Source of the DNA: Gilvimarinus polysaccharolyticus
GTDB lineage: Bacteria > Pseudomonadota > Gammaproteobacteria > Pseudomonadales > Cellvibrionaceae
Reading direction: 5' to 3'
Length of the DNA: 64,000 nt
NCBI RefSeq assembly: GCF_001187555.1
Contig: NZ_LFIJ01000001.1
Span: forward strand, 1,080,169 to 1,144,168
Shown here: piece by piece, positions 26,663 to 36,173 of the stretch
How positions within the stretch are numbered: position 1 is the first letter of the stretch
Layout of the letters: each line of letters begins with the position of its first letter
Translations under genes and position numbers: made by a program
The notes under the pieces: model-generated
The model's database searches: none
The model's input: the letters and a program-made list of their open reading frames with translations, nothing else
Told to the model about the DNA's origin: nothing

Positions 26663-27160
26663 GTGCGATTAAGTGCAATGGTGTTGTTGGTCATGATGGT
26701 GCTGGCAACGAGTGGTACAGCCGCAAGCGTTGAGATTCACGAGCACAAAACTAAAAGTATTGGCGAGTATCCAACACCAAAAATACACTTATCAGTATTC
26801 CGCGATGCCATGGACGGCATCAACATAAACGTAAAGGTTGAGAATTATCACCTCAACGCACCGAACTCGATAGCCTCAAGTGACTCGGCAACGGCGGCAA
26901 CGCTGCAAGGCCATGCCCACGTTTTTGTTAATGGCATTAAACGCCAACGGCTGTACGGCAATGATTTACATATCCCAAATGAATGGTTGCAGTCAGGTGT
27001 AAATCAAATTGCTATTTCACTTAATAGTCACCAGCATGAAAATTGGATCGCCGCTGGACAAACCATTGTTGGCTCGGTGTTTGTCGATCTATCTCGCCAG
27101 CCTATCGTGCTGCATAATTTTAGCTCGCAACCTATTAACCATATACACGGTAAACACTAG
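26663..27160 (+). CDS. Secreted His-rich protein coupled to the YHYH gene
   Basis: A 165-residue exported protein (signal about 1-21, ending GTAA) that starts with GTG, with AGAGGAA inside the upstream gene end as ribosome site. Conserved-looking elements are IHEHKTKSIGEYPTPKIHL, EGHAHVFVNG-like TLQGHAHVFVNGIKRQRLYGNDLHIP and ISLNSHQHENW; the C-terminus ends INHIHGKH. The repeated His pairs suggest metal (copper or iron) binding. The beta-strand pattern resembles a small Ig-like or cupredoxin-sized fold, but I see no Cys-Met type-1 copper motif. Operon position ties it to the YHYH lipoprotein. Confidence 0.65.
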   Translation: MRLSAMVLLVMMVLATSGTAASVEIHEHKTKSIGEYPTPKIHLSVFRDAMDGININVKVENYHLNAPNSIASSDSATAATLQGHAHVFVNGIKRQRLYGNDLHIPNEWLQSGVNQIAISLNSHQHENWIAAGQTIVGSVFVDLSRQPIVLHNFSSQPINHIHGKH

Positions 27161-27472
27161 TTGCTCAGTCAATATTACAACAGATTTAACCTAGGAAAAC
27201 TTTGGTGACGATAAATCCCAGCAGGGCAGTCAGTCCTTCTCGTTGTTAGTATTCTCGCCCTCAAACCTAAAAAGCTACAGATTTTAAGTTTTCATATTAT
27301 TTTTTGCGCCATTATGTTCGATACCACTAAATATGTCGCTCAAGTCTACACCTCTTGTTTGACAGGCTAGCTGCTCTCGGTGATTATCTAACACGAAAGT
27401 GTCAGCCTTACTCTACTATGCTTTCGCTCAACTTTTTAATCTAACGCTAACATCCGCAAAAGGATTTTTGTC
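27161..27472. other. Gap before the putative precursor-peptide gene
   Basis: I see no gene, terminator or strong dyad in these 312 bases. A ribosome site (AAAAGGA) sits at the right end. The promoter of the precursor/ATP-grasp pair should lie here, but no clear -35/-10 pair stands out. Confidence 0.4.
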
Positions 27473-27994
27473 ATGGTACACAGCAGTTGCGATTTTGAAT
27501 TTGAAGACGATTACAAACCCAGTGGTAAAGTCATGAAGTTTGACAACAAACCACTGGTATTACGATTTCCTCCTACCGCTTACCGCACAATAGAACCCGA
27601 TGAAATAGAAGAATGGCGCAAAGAGGTCGCCGAGCGCCTTGGCTTAGACTTTGACATTGGACCAAATTCAGGCGGGACAGTATCTTTTTGCCAGCGTGGC
27701 GGGAGCGGTGCAGCTTACCGCTGCGATTCGGACCTTTCTCAGTCGAGTGATATTTACGGAGAAAGAGTACCTAAAGGTCGACTTGTGCCTTGGAACTCTA
27801 CCCCCGTGGTGCTTAACTTTCCACCAACAGCCTATGAAGTTGTCACCCCCGAAAGAATGAAGGGTTGGCATGCTGACTTAAAAGAACGTTTTGGTCACAA
27901 CTTTGATATTGGCGGCAGCTCTGGTGGCACAATATCTTTTTGTCGGCGCGGAGGTTCTGGGGCGGCTTATCGGTGCGACTCTGACATCAGTTAG
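27473..27994 (+). CDS. Two-repeat putative graspetide (RiPP) precursor
   Basis: A 173-residue protein built of two tandem 70-residue units (about residues 20-89 and 104-173) separated by 14 residues; I count about 39 identical positions and no gap. Each unit has a leader-like half (P-x-V-L-x-FPPTAY, then a charged helix with Trp and ER) and a core-like half: FDIG, SGGT(V/I)SFC, then RGGSGAAYRCDSD. The second unit ends exactly at the C-terminus. The core halves are rich in Ser/Thr and end in Asp residues, the side chains that ATP-grasp enzymes join into ester or amide rings, and each has two Cys. No signal peptide. The ATP-grasp gene begins 4 bases downstream. That it is a precursor is inferred from context and repeat structure; I do not recognise a named graspetide group. 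Confidence 0.72.
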   Translation: MVHSSCDFEFEDDYKPSGKVMKFDNKPLVLRFPPTAYRTIEPDEIEEWRKEVAERLGLDFDIGPNSGGTVSFCQRGGSGAAYRCDSDLSQSSDIYGERVPKGRLVPWNSTPVVLNFPPTAYEVVTPERMKGWHADLKERFGHNFDIGGSSGGTISFCRRGGSGAAYRCDSDIS

Positions 27995-27998
27995 TTAA

Positions 27999-28931
27999 AT
28001 GCCAATGAGTATAGCTATTTTCACTTTCAGTGAAGACCTTCACGGGCATTTGGTGGCCGAGCAAATTGCACAGCTAGGTCATCGATGCCATTTGGTTTTT
28101 ACCGATCAACTGGCTTTTAAGCCTTGGCTACAATGGCGCGGTTCGTCACCTGACGCGAGTTTGGTTGACCATAACAACACATTGTTTAATTGCTCCGAAT
28201 TAACCACGATTTGGTGGCGAAGAGTTAACGCCCCACTCAGTAACAATTATAACTTGGCCGACGATGCCGCTTATAAACTTATTCCAGGCGAATGCAGGGC
28301 AGCCTTGCTAGGCGCTATGTTTACCGCTTTTACGGGGCGCTGGGTCAACGACCCTAGTGCAGAGCTGCGTGCGGACAATAAGCTGGTTCAGCTGCAAGCG
28401 GCGGCTCAAATAGGCTTTGAAGTTCCGAGTACATTAGTCAGTTGTATTCCAGATGCCATAAGAGAGTTTGTAGCCGAGCAGGGTGGCCAAGTAGTCGTTA
28501 AAGTCATCAGAGGGCTAGCTGAATTTTCGGTTCCGGCGCGAGTTATAACCGCCGATGAGATAACTGATATCGAGGCTCTTACTGCGTGTCCATCCATTTG
28601 GCAAGCGATTGTAGTTGGTGATACACACTTAAGAGTTCATGTGTTTGGCAGGCAAGTTATCGCAGTACAGATCACCTCAGAAAAACTTGATTGGCGACCA
28701 GACCTTTGCTCACCGATGACAGAATACCCGCTAAATAATTCGCTTAAAGCTCAGTGCCAGCAGTTAATAAAAGTACTGCAATTAACAATGGGAATTATCG
28801 ATATAAAACTTAAGCCAGACGGCACTCCTGTGTTTTTAGAAGTTAATCCACAAGGTCAGTTTGCTTTTGTTGAAGCGATAACCGGCTTACCTTTAAGTCG
28901 CTATATGGCTGAGTTTTTAATTGATCGTTAG
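27999..28931 (+). CDS. MvdC/MvdD-like ATP-grasp peptide ligase
   Basis: ATP-grasp ligases of the microviridin (MvdC/MvdD) type activate Asp/Glu side chains of a precursor peptide and close ester or amide bonds. Visible features are the N-terminal WWRRVNAPL element, matching the W-x-RR stretch of this group; DNKLVQLQAAAQIGFEVPSTLVS before the lid; VVVKVIRGL (ATP-binding Lys); and the C-terminal FLEVNPQGQFAFVEAITGLPLS, close to the EINPxGQ...TGLPI ending of graspetide synthetases and containing Mg-binding Glu and Asn. Length (310) is normal. It directly follows the two-repeat protein, the expected substrate. Its stop overlaps the convergent MFS gene by 4 bases. No dedicated protease or exporter is visible nearby. 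Confidence 0.85.
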   Translation: MPMSIAIFTFSEDLHGHLVAEQIAQLGHRCHLVFTDQLAFKPWLQWRGSSPDASLVDHNNTLFNCSELTTIWWRRVNAPLSNNYNLADDAAYKLIPGECRAALLGAMFTAFTGRWVNDPSAELRADNKLVQLQAAAQIGFEVPSTLVSCIPDAIREFVAEQGGQVVVKVIRGLAEFSVPARVITADEITDIEALTACPSIWQAIVVGDTHLRVHVFGRQVIAVQITSEKLDWRPDLCSPMTEYPLNNSLKAQCQQLIKVLQLTMGIIDIKLKPDGTPVFLEVNPQGQFAFVEAITGLPLSRYMAEFLIDR

Positions 28932-30133
28932 AGCTTATCTACACTTGATCCATCAAGTACATATAAATTACGCCCAGCACCCACGCCCGCCATCAACGCC
29001 ACCAAACCAATCAAACCCAGAAAAACACCTGTAATGCTCCAACCATGAAATACATCGTGCAAAACACCGGTCAATAACGGGCCAAAGGCGGCGAGGGTAT
29101 AGCCCACTCCTTGCGCCATACCTGATAAACGCGCGGCCGTATCAGCATCGCGCGCTCGTACCGCTAATAGCGTTAATGCCATGCTAAAAGTACCGCCTTG
29201 GCCCAAGCCAAGTACGATGGCCGACAACCAAACGAGATGAATCGGAGCGTAAATGCAGCCCGCCAAACCCAGCAACGTCAGCGATACCACCAGCGTGATC
29301 ATAAATCGCTGATCACGCTGGTGGCTGGCAATCCAAGGCGCGGCAATGGCGGTAATAACTTGAACCATAATAGATGCCGACAACACCAAACCTGCGGTAA
29401 CCGCATCGACGCCTCGGTCTTGTAAAATTGAGGGTAGCCAGCCAAATACGGTGTACGCCAATGCCGATTGCAGGCCCATATAAATGGTAACTTGCCACGC
29501 CAGTGCGTCGCGATACAGCGATTTTTTAGGGGCACTAACCGGCTTGGGAAAGTGCTTGGCGTTTAGTTGTGACCACCACACAAGTGCGGCAATAATGGCG
29601 GGCACCAACCAGAAGCCCAGAGCAGGGCGCCAATCATTGCCAAACAATAGGCGTAGTGGTTCGGTAGCGCCCGCCGCAATCGATGCACCAAAACACAGTA
29701 CCGCTGTATAAAGCCCCGTGAGTAAGCTTACCGAATTAGGGAAGTCGCGTTTGACGAGGCCAGGTAAAAGAACCCCCATGACACCAATACAGGCACCGGC
29801 TGCGGCCGAGCCGATAAATAAACCGGCAGCGCCCATGTGTGGACGAGCCATAAGTGACAGTGCCAATAAGGCCACGGCGAGTAATACCGTACGCTCCATG
29901 CCCACTCTGCGCGCCACAATAGGTGCTAAGGGTGCCGCCAAGCCCAAAAACAACACCGGTAGAGTGGTGAGCACCCCTTGGCTGGTGGTGCTTAAGGCTA
30001 AATCCTCACCAATACGGCGCAGTACAGGTGAAACACTGGTTAACGCCGGGCGTAAGTTCAGCGCAACCAGCATTAAACCAAATAGTGTTAATACGGCATG
30101 CCGTAAAGGCACTGCTGTAGAGGTAAAGGCCAT
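28928..30133 (-). CDS. CynX/NimT-type MFS transporter
   Basis: A 12-helix major facilitator protein of about 400 residues. The opening (LMLVALNLRPALTSVSPVLRRIGEDLALSTTSQGVLTTLPVLFLGLAAPLAP) is characteristic of the CynX/NimT subgroup, which includes cyanate and 2-nitroimidazole transporters; the substrate here is unknown. I chose ATG 30133, which has AGGTG upstream; a GTG at 30145 is also in frame. The gene converges on the ATP-grasp gene with a 4-base overlap. This argues against it being an operon partner, though an export role cannot be excluded. Confidence 0.85.
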   Translation of the reverse strand: MAFTSTAVPLRHAVLTLFGLMLVALNLRPALTSVSPVLRRIGEDLALSTTSQGVLTTLPVLFLGLAAPLAPIVARRVGMERTVLLAVALLALSLMARPHMGAAGLFIGSAAAGACIGVMGVLLPGLVKRDFPNSVSLLTGLYTAVLCFGASIAAGATEPLRLLFGNDWRPALGFWLVPAIIAALVWWSQLNAKHFPKPVSAPKKSLYRDALAWQVTIYMGLQSALAYTVFGWLPSILQDRGVDAVTAGLVLSASIMVQVITAIAAPWIASHQRDQRFMITLVVSLTLLGLAGCIYAPIHLVWLSAIVLGLGQGGTFSMALTLLAVRARDADTAARLSGMAQGVGYTLAAFGPLLTGVLHDVFHGWSITGVFLGLIGLVALMAGVGAGRNLYVLDGSSVDKL

Positions 30134-30315
30134 ACGAAGGGGCACCTGTTAAGAGCAACCAAGGTAGCAAACGAGTAGAGCACACCATTGGTGGCGTGCT
30201 CTGTATTACATGAGGTTGTTCGATGTCATGCGGAGTTGTGATTATACCGGAGATTAACACCTCGGTGAGCTTGTCTGTGAGTAATAAAAAGCAAACCTCC
30301 GGCTAGCTTGCAGCC

Positions 30316-30810
30316 TTAATCATAAGCTCCAGCCGAGTAAGTTAGCTCGTAGCTATGGCTGTAAATTTCTAAAATATTGCCAAACGGATCTTCCATGTAC
30401 ACCATGCGGTAGGGCTTTTCACCGGGAAAGTACTCGCGTACAGGCATCCGTTGTTTACCTCCGGCGGCAACAATTTTTTCTGCCAGACCTTCTACGTCTG
30501 GATCTTGCACGCAAAAATGAAAGACGCCCGTTTTCCAGTATTCAAAATTATCGGCAGGTTTTTCGGCGTTTTTAAATTCAAAAATCTCGACCCCAATACG
30601 GTCGCCGGTCGACAGGTGAGCGATACGGAATGATCCCCAACCGGCACTAAACACATCGGTACACATTATGCCGATGGGACTGTTATCCTCTTCAATAGTG
30701 GTGGGTGGCATAATCAAATACCAGCCTAATACCTCGGTGTAAAATTTAACCGCTGCCTCTAAGTCTGTGACAGATAAGCCGATATGCGAAAAACTGCGGG
30801 GGTAAGTCAT
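30316..30810 (-). CDS. VOC (glyoxalase/dioxygenase superfamily) protein
   Basis: Vicinal-oxygen-chelate proteins use a metal held by His/Glu in paired beta-alpha-beta-beta-beta units. Here the first unit starts SFSHIGLSVTDLEAAVKFYTEVLGWYL and the second GVFHFCVQDPDVEGLAEKIVAAGGKQ, ending MEDPFGNILEIYSHSYE. The candidate metal residues are H10, H94 and E147, so a metal enzyme is plausible. Length (164) suits a single-domain lactoylglutathione-lyase-like protein, but the substrate is unknown. A LysR regulator is divergent 96 bases away and probably controls it. Confidence 0.85.
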   Translation of the reverse strand: MTYPRSFSHIGLSVTDLEAAVKFYTEVLGWYLIMPPTTIEEDNSPIGIMCTDVFSAGWGSFRIAHLSTGDRIGVEIFEFKNAEKPADNFEYWKTGVFHFCVQDPDVEGLAEKIVAAGGKQRMPVREYFPGEKPYRMVYMEDPFGNILEIYSHSYELTYSAGAYD

Positions 30811-30906
30811 ATTGTGTTGCCTTAAGTTGTTTCAGTTACCCCAGCGTAAACGCAATAAGCTATAATAAGAACCACTACCCACTTATGCCCTTGATAAGAA
30901 TACCTT

Positions 30907-31791
30907 ATGATTAATCCCCAATGGCTGCGCTCTTTTACTGTATTGGCCGAGGTTGGCAACTTTACCCGTACCGCAAACCGGCTTGGCGTAACTCAAGCGG
31001 CAATCAGTCAGCATATTGGCCATTTAGAGGAGCAGCTAGGGCCGCTATTAATTCGTCGTTCGCGGCAGATGGATCTAACCCCAGCGGGACATTCGTTGCT
31101 GGCCTACTGCCATGAGCTAGAGCAAGCACAAAAGCGGTTGCAGTTACGCCTATCCGAGGGCGAAAAAACCAAAGGTGAAGTGAGTTTAATTACCCCCGGA
31201 AGCAGCGGTTTGTTTTTGTACCCGCTGTTACTGAGTTTGCAGCAAGCGCATCCAGAGTTGGCGATGCGTCACCGTTTTGCTCCTAATGCAGATATCTTAC
31301 AAGCGGTTTTGGATAACCACTACGAAATGGGATTAGTCAGCATTAAACCCGACAGCACACACTTAGTGGCTGAGCATTTTGCAGAAGAGCCGCTAGAGTT
31401 GATTGTACCTGCGGGCCACAACCCTCAAAGCTGGCAAGACTTACAGCAGCTTGGGTTTATCGATCATCCCGACGGCCACAATATGGCAACACGTTTATTA
31501 ACCAGAGCTTACCCGGGCTTCCGCAGTATCTTAGATATCCCAACTCGCGGCTTTACTAATCAAGTAGGTTTGATCCTTGAGCCCGTGGCTCGGGGGCTGG
31601 GGTTTACAGTGTTACCTCGTTACGCGCGCAAAGCGTTTGCCCATAGCAGTGCAATAAAAGTGATAACACTTGAGTACAATACAATGGATAGCTTGTGGCT
31701 TATTTACCGAGCAGAATGGCCGTTATCGGCAAGAGCTAAATACGCAGTGGAGTATCTTAAGCAACAACTTGCGGCGATGGCTTTGGTTTAA
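30907..31791 (+). CDS. LysR-type transcriptional regulator
   Basis: A 294-residue LysR protein: N-terminal winged helix (QWLRSFTVLAEVGNFTRTANRLGVTQAAISQHIGHLEEQLGPLLIRRSR), then a linker helix and a substrate-binding domain (about 90-290) with the usual two-lobe pattern. Family members bind a small molecule and act on divergent promoters. The neighbour read in the opposite direction is the VOC gene, the likely target. Effector unknown. Confidence 0.9.
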   Translation: MINPQWLRSFTVLAEVGNFTRTANRLGVTQAAISQHIGHLEEQLGPLLIRRSRQMDLTPAGHSLLAYCHELEQAQKRLQLRLSEGEKTKGEVSLITPGSSGLFLYPLLLSLQQAHPELAMRHRFAPNADILQAVLDNHYEMGLVSIKPDSTHLVAEHFAEEPLELIVPAGHNPQSWQDLQQLGFIDHPDGHNMATRLLTRAYPGFRSILDIPTRGFTNQVGLILEPVARGLGFTVLPRYARKAFAHSSAIKVITLEYNTMDSLWLIYRAEWPLSARAKYAVEYLKQQLAAMALV

Positions 31792-31880
31792 TAAGACAGG
31801 CTGGCGCACCGGCTATACGATAAAATATAAGTAGGGGTACAGGTGATAATAAAATTTATGATTAAGGCAGGGTGCACGCA

Positions 31881-33023
31881 ATGAAGTTTATCCATACATC
31901 CGACTGGCATATAGGGCGACAGTTTCACAATGTCTCATTGTTGGATGATCAGCGTCATGTGCTTGATCAACTATTAGCCTATATTCAGCAAGAGCAAGTC
32001 GATGCACTGGTGATTGCCGGGGATATTTACGATCGCTCCGTTCCGCCGGCCACTGCCGTTGAATTATTAGATGACCTGCTTAATAAAATCTGCCTAGAAA
32101 TGAAAGTTCCGGTCATATTGATTCCAGGTAATCACGATAGTGCGCAACGATTAGGCTTTGGTTCACGACAGTTAAGCCAGGCGGGCTTACATATTTTAAG
32201 TGATTTAAAAAAAATCACAGAGCCGGTAGTCATAAAGCATAAAGATGGCGATGTCGCCTTTTACGGCGTGCCCTATAACGATCCAGAAACCGTGCGCAAC
32301 GTATTTTCTGAGCCCGTATCTACTTACGATCAAGCGCATACTTATTTAGTCGAGAAAATACTCGCCAATAAAATCTCTGGCGTTAGCAATGTATTAATCA
32401 GTCATTGCTTTATCGATGGGGCAGCGGAGTCCGACTCCGAGCGACCGCTGTCCATTGGCGGCTCGGATCGGGTTAGCTATCAGCCCTGCATCCCGTTTGA
32501 CTATGTTGCTTTGGGCCACTTGCACAGCCCTCAGTACAAAGGCCGTGAGCATATTCGCTACAGTGGCTCGATTTTAAAATACAGCTTTTCTGAGCAACAT
32601 CAAAAAAAGGGCGTATACCTTGTCGAGCTGGACGCAAGCGGTTTGCAAAACGTTAAACACTTACCGCTTAAACCGCTGCGCAATATGCGTGTTATTGAGG
32701 GAGAGCTAAATCGCATTATCGAGCAGGGTAAAACAGACCCACACAGCGACGATTACCTACTGGTAAGATTGACCGACCGCCACGCGATTTTAGAACCTAT
32801 GAACAAATTACGCGCAGTTTACCCCAACGTATTGCAGCTAGAAAAGCCCGGTATGTTAGAGGTGGGCGAGCAACACATGAGCCGCGAAAAACTAAAACGT
32901 AATGAGTTGGACATGTTTTGTGACTTTTTTATGCAGATATCAGGGCAAGAACTAACCGATGATCAGCACACAGAAATCAAGCAAACCATAACTGAGATCC
33001 ACAAGCAGGAACAGCCACTATGA
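31881..33023 (+). CDS. sbcD: Nuclease SbcCD subunit D (Mre11-like)
   Basis: SbcD is the nuclease subunit of SbcCD, which cleaves hairpins and blocked DNA ends. The calcineurin-like phosphoesterase motifs are intact: TSDWHIG (motif I), VIAGDIYDR (II), IPGNHDS (III), ISHCF (IV) and YVALGHLHSPQ (V), supplying the two-metal site. I start at ATG 31881 because family members begin MKFIHTSDWHIG; a GTG three codons earlier is in frame. Its stop overlaps sbcC (ATGA), giving coupled expression of the complex. Confidence 0.95.
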   Translation: MKFIHTSDWHIGRQFHNVSLLDDQRHVLDQLLAYIQQEQVDALVIAGDIYDRSVPPATAVELLDDLLNKICLEMKVPVILIPGNHDSAQRLGFGSRQLSQAGLHILSDLKKITEPVVIKHKDGDVAFYGVPYNDPETVRNVFSEPVSTYDQAHTYLVEKILANKISGVSNVLISHCFIDGAAESDSERPLSIGGSDRVSYQPCIPFDYVALGHLHSPQYKGREHIRYSGSILKYSFSEQHQKKGVYLVELDASGLQNVKHLPLKPLRNMRVIEGELNRIIEQGKTDPHSDDYLLVRLTDRHAILEPMNKLRAVYPNVLQLEKPGMLEVGEQHMSREKLKRNELDMFCDFFMQISGQELTDDQHTEIKQTITEIHKQEQPL

Positions 33024-36000
33024 AGCCACTAAAGCTGATCCTTCAAGCCTTTGGGCCTTTTGCAGGTTGTGAGCTAATCGATTTTACCCAGCTTGGGAAA
33101 AACCCATTGTTTTTAATCAACGGCCCAACCGGGGCCGGCAAAAGTTCTATCTTAGACGCTATTTGCTTTGCCTTGTATGGCCAAACCACCGGAGCCGAGC
33201 GTGACGCCACCCAAATGCGCTGCGACCACGCCGATGCCTCTGTGTTAACCGAGGTGATATTAGATTTTGCTTTGGGCGAGGCGCATTACCGTATTCGCCG
33301 TGTGCCACAACAAGAGCGCGCCAAATTAAGCGGGGAGGGCACCACCCGACAAACCCCAGAGGCGCAGCTGTGGTTGCTGGACGGTAGTACTGAAAGCCGA
33401 CTGTTGGTCTCTAAAAGCGTTACCGAGGCCAGCGCTCAAATAAAAAACTTAATAGGCTTAGACGTTGAGCAATTTAGGCAGGTCATGGTATTGCCCCAGG
33501 GCAAGTTTCGTGAGCTGTTAATGGCCGATTCGAAAGAGCGCGAAAAGATATTTGGTCAGTTGTTTCAAACCAACATCTATCGGCGCATAGAAGATAAACT
33601 AAAAGACAAGGCCAGTGGCATTAAACGGGAGATGGAGGCTCATAACAACATAATTAAAGGCATTTTAGAACCCGCCGATGCCAGCAGCGAGGCCGAAATA
33701 AGCCAAGAGTTAGAATACTTACAGCCGCAAATAGACAGCGCTACACATAATAAAACCGCTGCCGATAAAAAGCTAAAACTGGCCACCAGCAATAAAGATA
33801 AAGCGCTTGATTTAAAAAATCGTTTTTCAGACTTGGCGTTACAGCGCACCGCTTTAACGTCGCTTAACGACCAACAGTCGTTAATGAACAGTCAAACAAA
33901 ACGCTTGCAGCAAGCGCGGCAGGCGCAAAACATTCAGCACCACTTTGACAACCAAACCACACAACAGGCGCAGCTTAAACAGCTAGAGCAGCAGCTGGAG
34001 CAAAGCCGACAACAACTGGCCCAGGCAAAAGATGCCTACCAAAATGCCCATCAAGAGAGCGCGAACGCAAAACTAGCCCTACAGGGATTGGATGAGCTGA
34101 AACAACAACAAAATGATTTGCAGCGTTTTCAGCAGCAATTAACCAACCTAGTAAATGCCCGGGCAAGCAAGCAAGCCGCTGAGAAAAAATATCAAGCCAG
34201 TAGCCAAGCCTTGGAGGATAAAGCCCAGCATTATAAAAACCTACAGGCCGAACAAAGCTCAACTCAGGCCAAAGTGACGGCCTTAGCCGTGGCACTTGAG
34301 GCGTTACCAAGCCTGCAATCAAAGCTCGAAAACCTAAAGCACAAACAGCCAATGCGGGTACAACTTGAATCCTTAAGGCAAACCGCCAGGCGGCTAGACT
34401 CGCAGTTGCGCCAAGCTGAGCTGGAACAGCAGCAACAGCAAACCCAGTACGATCAAACTCGCGATAACGCCAACCGGCTAGAGCTGCAGTGGCACACAGG
34501 GCAAGCGGCTTTGCTCGCACAAGAGTTGCAACAAGGCGAGCCCTGCCCAGTGTGCGGAAGCGCTGAGCACCCAAAGCCCGCAGCGCCACAAGAGGGCGGG
34601 CAACTGATCAGCAAAGAGCGGGTAGACCAAGCTCGCACGGCACAGCAACACGCCTACGATGCATTAACCGCTGGTAACGACAAACTGCAACAGGTAAAAA
34701 ACCAAACAGAATTAAACAAAAAAGAAGGGCAACAATTAAATGCCGCGTTAAGCGAGTATGCGCAAGTAACCCTCGATGCCATGGCGGCAGAGCTAGAGCA
34801 AGCCCATCAGCAAGTACAAAGCCTTTTGCAACAGCAGCGCGAGCGACAAAGATTAAACGCCCGTATGGTCGAGATCGAGCAAGAGTTGACCCTTACCCAA
34901 ACGGCCATAACCCAGTGCGAGGCAATCGCCAAAACAGATCACCATCAAGTTACAAAAGTAGCCGCCGAGGTAGAACAACTAGAAACACAAATCCCCGAAG
35001 ATTACCGCCAAGCCGACGTATTAACGTTGCAGTTAACAAAGCTGGCAGAGCAAATTCAAACCATCACGACACGGGCCGATACCGCAGAGCAAACGCTTAA
35101 CGCTTGTCAATCGGCCTTAGATCGCGCCGACTCGACGTTAGCGGCACAAACACAACAGTTGCAAGACAACCAAATCAAATTACAAACGGCAACCGCCATC
35201 TGGCAACAAGCACTGACCAACAGCGACTTTGCCGATCAGCAAACGTTTAACAATGCCCAGTTAAGCGATGCCGAGCAACAGATCATCAGCGAAGAAATTG
35301 ACGGCTTTAAAACGCGGCTAAGTAATATTCAGGCGGTTATCAAACAGCTAGAACAAGACTTAGCAGAACAACCGCTACCCGATATGGCAGCATTAGAGGC
35401 AACTTTAGCCGAGGCCACAGAGCAATTCCAGCAAGCCGATACTAGATTACAACAGTTAACAGAGCGGTTTAATTTACTTAAAAACGTACAAGACAGATTG
35501 CAAAAAGCACGCGATAAAAACACCTTGCTCGATCAGCAATACGCGGTTATCGGCACGTTAAGCGATGTTGCCAACGGCCAAACCGGCGATAAAATTAGCC
35601 TTAACCGGTTTGTCCTTAGTGTGCTGCTAGATGATGTACTGATTCAAGCCTCCCATCGCTTACATATCATGAGCAAAGGGCGCTACCGTTTAATACGTAA
35701 AGAAGATCGCGCCAAAGGCAACAAAGCCTCGGGCCTAGAGCTTGAAGTAGAAGACGGCAATACAGGGAAAACCCGCGCTGTGGCAACGCTATCGGGAGGC
35801 GAATCGTTTATGGCCGCGCTGTCGTTAGCGCTGGGGTTATCCGATGTTGTGCAGTCTTACGCCGGCGGCATTACGTTAGATGCCTTGTTTATCGACGAGG
35901 GCTTTGGCAGCTTAGACGCCGAATCCCTAGATGCCGCGATCCGTGTATTAATCGACTTACAACAAACCGGCCGAATGATCGGCATCATATCCCATGTCAG

Positions 36001-36082
36001 CGAGCTTAAAGAGCAAATGGCACTGCGGTTGGATGTGATTAGCGGCCAGTCGGGCAGCAGGGTGTTAATGAAGGTGTCATGA
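33020..36082 (+). CDS. sbcC: Nuclease SbcCD subunit C (Rad50-like)
   Basis: SbcC is the SMC-like ATPase of SbcCD. Walker A is INGPTGAGKSSILDAI near residue 35. Two very long Gln/Ala/Leu-rich coiled-coil arms (about 190-500 and 530-830) flank the zinc hook CPVCGSAEHP near residue 508. The C-terminal head carries the signature LSGGESFMAALSLALGLSDVV and Walker B LDALFIDEGFGSLD. Length (1020) is normal. The many Gln and Lys codons of the coiled coil create long antisense reading frames that are not genes. Near dif, SbcCD fits its known role in terminus processing, but that link is only positional. Confidence 0.95.
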   Translation: MKPLKLILQAFGPFAGCELIDFTQLGKNPLFLINGPTGAGKSSILDAICFALYGQTTGAERDATQMRCDHADASVLTEVILDFALGEAHYRIRRVPQQERAKLSGEGTTRQTPEAQLWLLDGSTESRLLVSKSVTEASAQIKNLIGLDVEQFRQVMVLPQGKFRELLMADSKEREKIFGQLFQTNIYRRIEDKLKDKASGIKREMEAHNNIIKGILEPADASSEAEISQELEYLQPQIDSATHNKTAADKKLKLATSNKDKALDLKNRFSDLALQRTALTSLNDQQSLMNSQTKRLQQARQAQNIQHHFDNQTTQQAQLKQLEQQLEQSRQQLAQAKDAYQNAHQESANAKLALQGLDELKQQQNDLQRFQQQLTNLVNARASKQAAEKKYQASSQALEDKAQHYKNLQAEQSSTQAKVTALAVALEALPSLQSKLENLKHKQPMRVQLESLRQTARRLDSQLRQAELEQQQQQTQYDQTRDNANRLELQWHTGQAALLAQELQQGEPCPVCGSAEHPKPAAPQEGGQLISKERVDQARTAQQHAYDALTAGNDKLQQVKNQTELNKKEGQQLNAALSEYAQVTLDAMAAELEQAHQQVQSLLQQQRERQRLNARMVEIEQELTLTQTAITQCEAIAKTDHHQVTKVAAEVEQLETQIPEDYRQADVLTLQLTKLAEQIQTITTRADTAEQTLNACQSALDRADSTLAAQTQQLQDNQIKLQTATAIWQQALTNSDFADQQTFNNAQLSDAEQQIISEEIDGFKTRLSNIQAVIKQLEQDLAEQPLPDMAALEATLAEATEQFQQADTRLQQLTERFNLLKNVQDRLQKARDKNTLLDQQYAVIGTLSDVANGQTGDKISLNRFVLSVLLDDVLIQASHRLHIMSKGRYRLIRKEDRAKGNKASGLELEVEDGNTGKTRAVATLSGGESFMAALSLALGLSDVVQSYAGGITLDALFIDEGFGSLDAESLDAAIRVLIDLQQTGRMIGIISHVSELKEQMALRLDVISGQSGSRVLMKVS

Positions 36083-36173
36083 TAAAAAGCCTGTATCCTG
36101 AGTCTTAATTGTTTGGCTAACATCTGTAAAACGTAACATTGGTGGGCGGTTAGCGCCTCCACCTTAAGTGGTG

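Noticed and set aside
28928-30133. MFS transporter as exporter of the candidate graspetide
   Set aside because: It is convergent with the ligase gene and of the CynX/NimT importer-like type; no operon link.
33975-34589. 204-codon antisense reading frame in sbcC
   Set aside because: Arises from Gln/Ala/Leu-rich coiled-coil codons read backwards; sbcC is certain.
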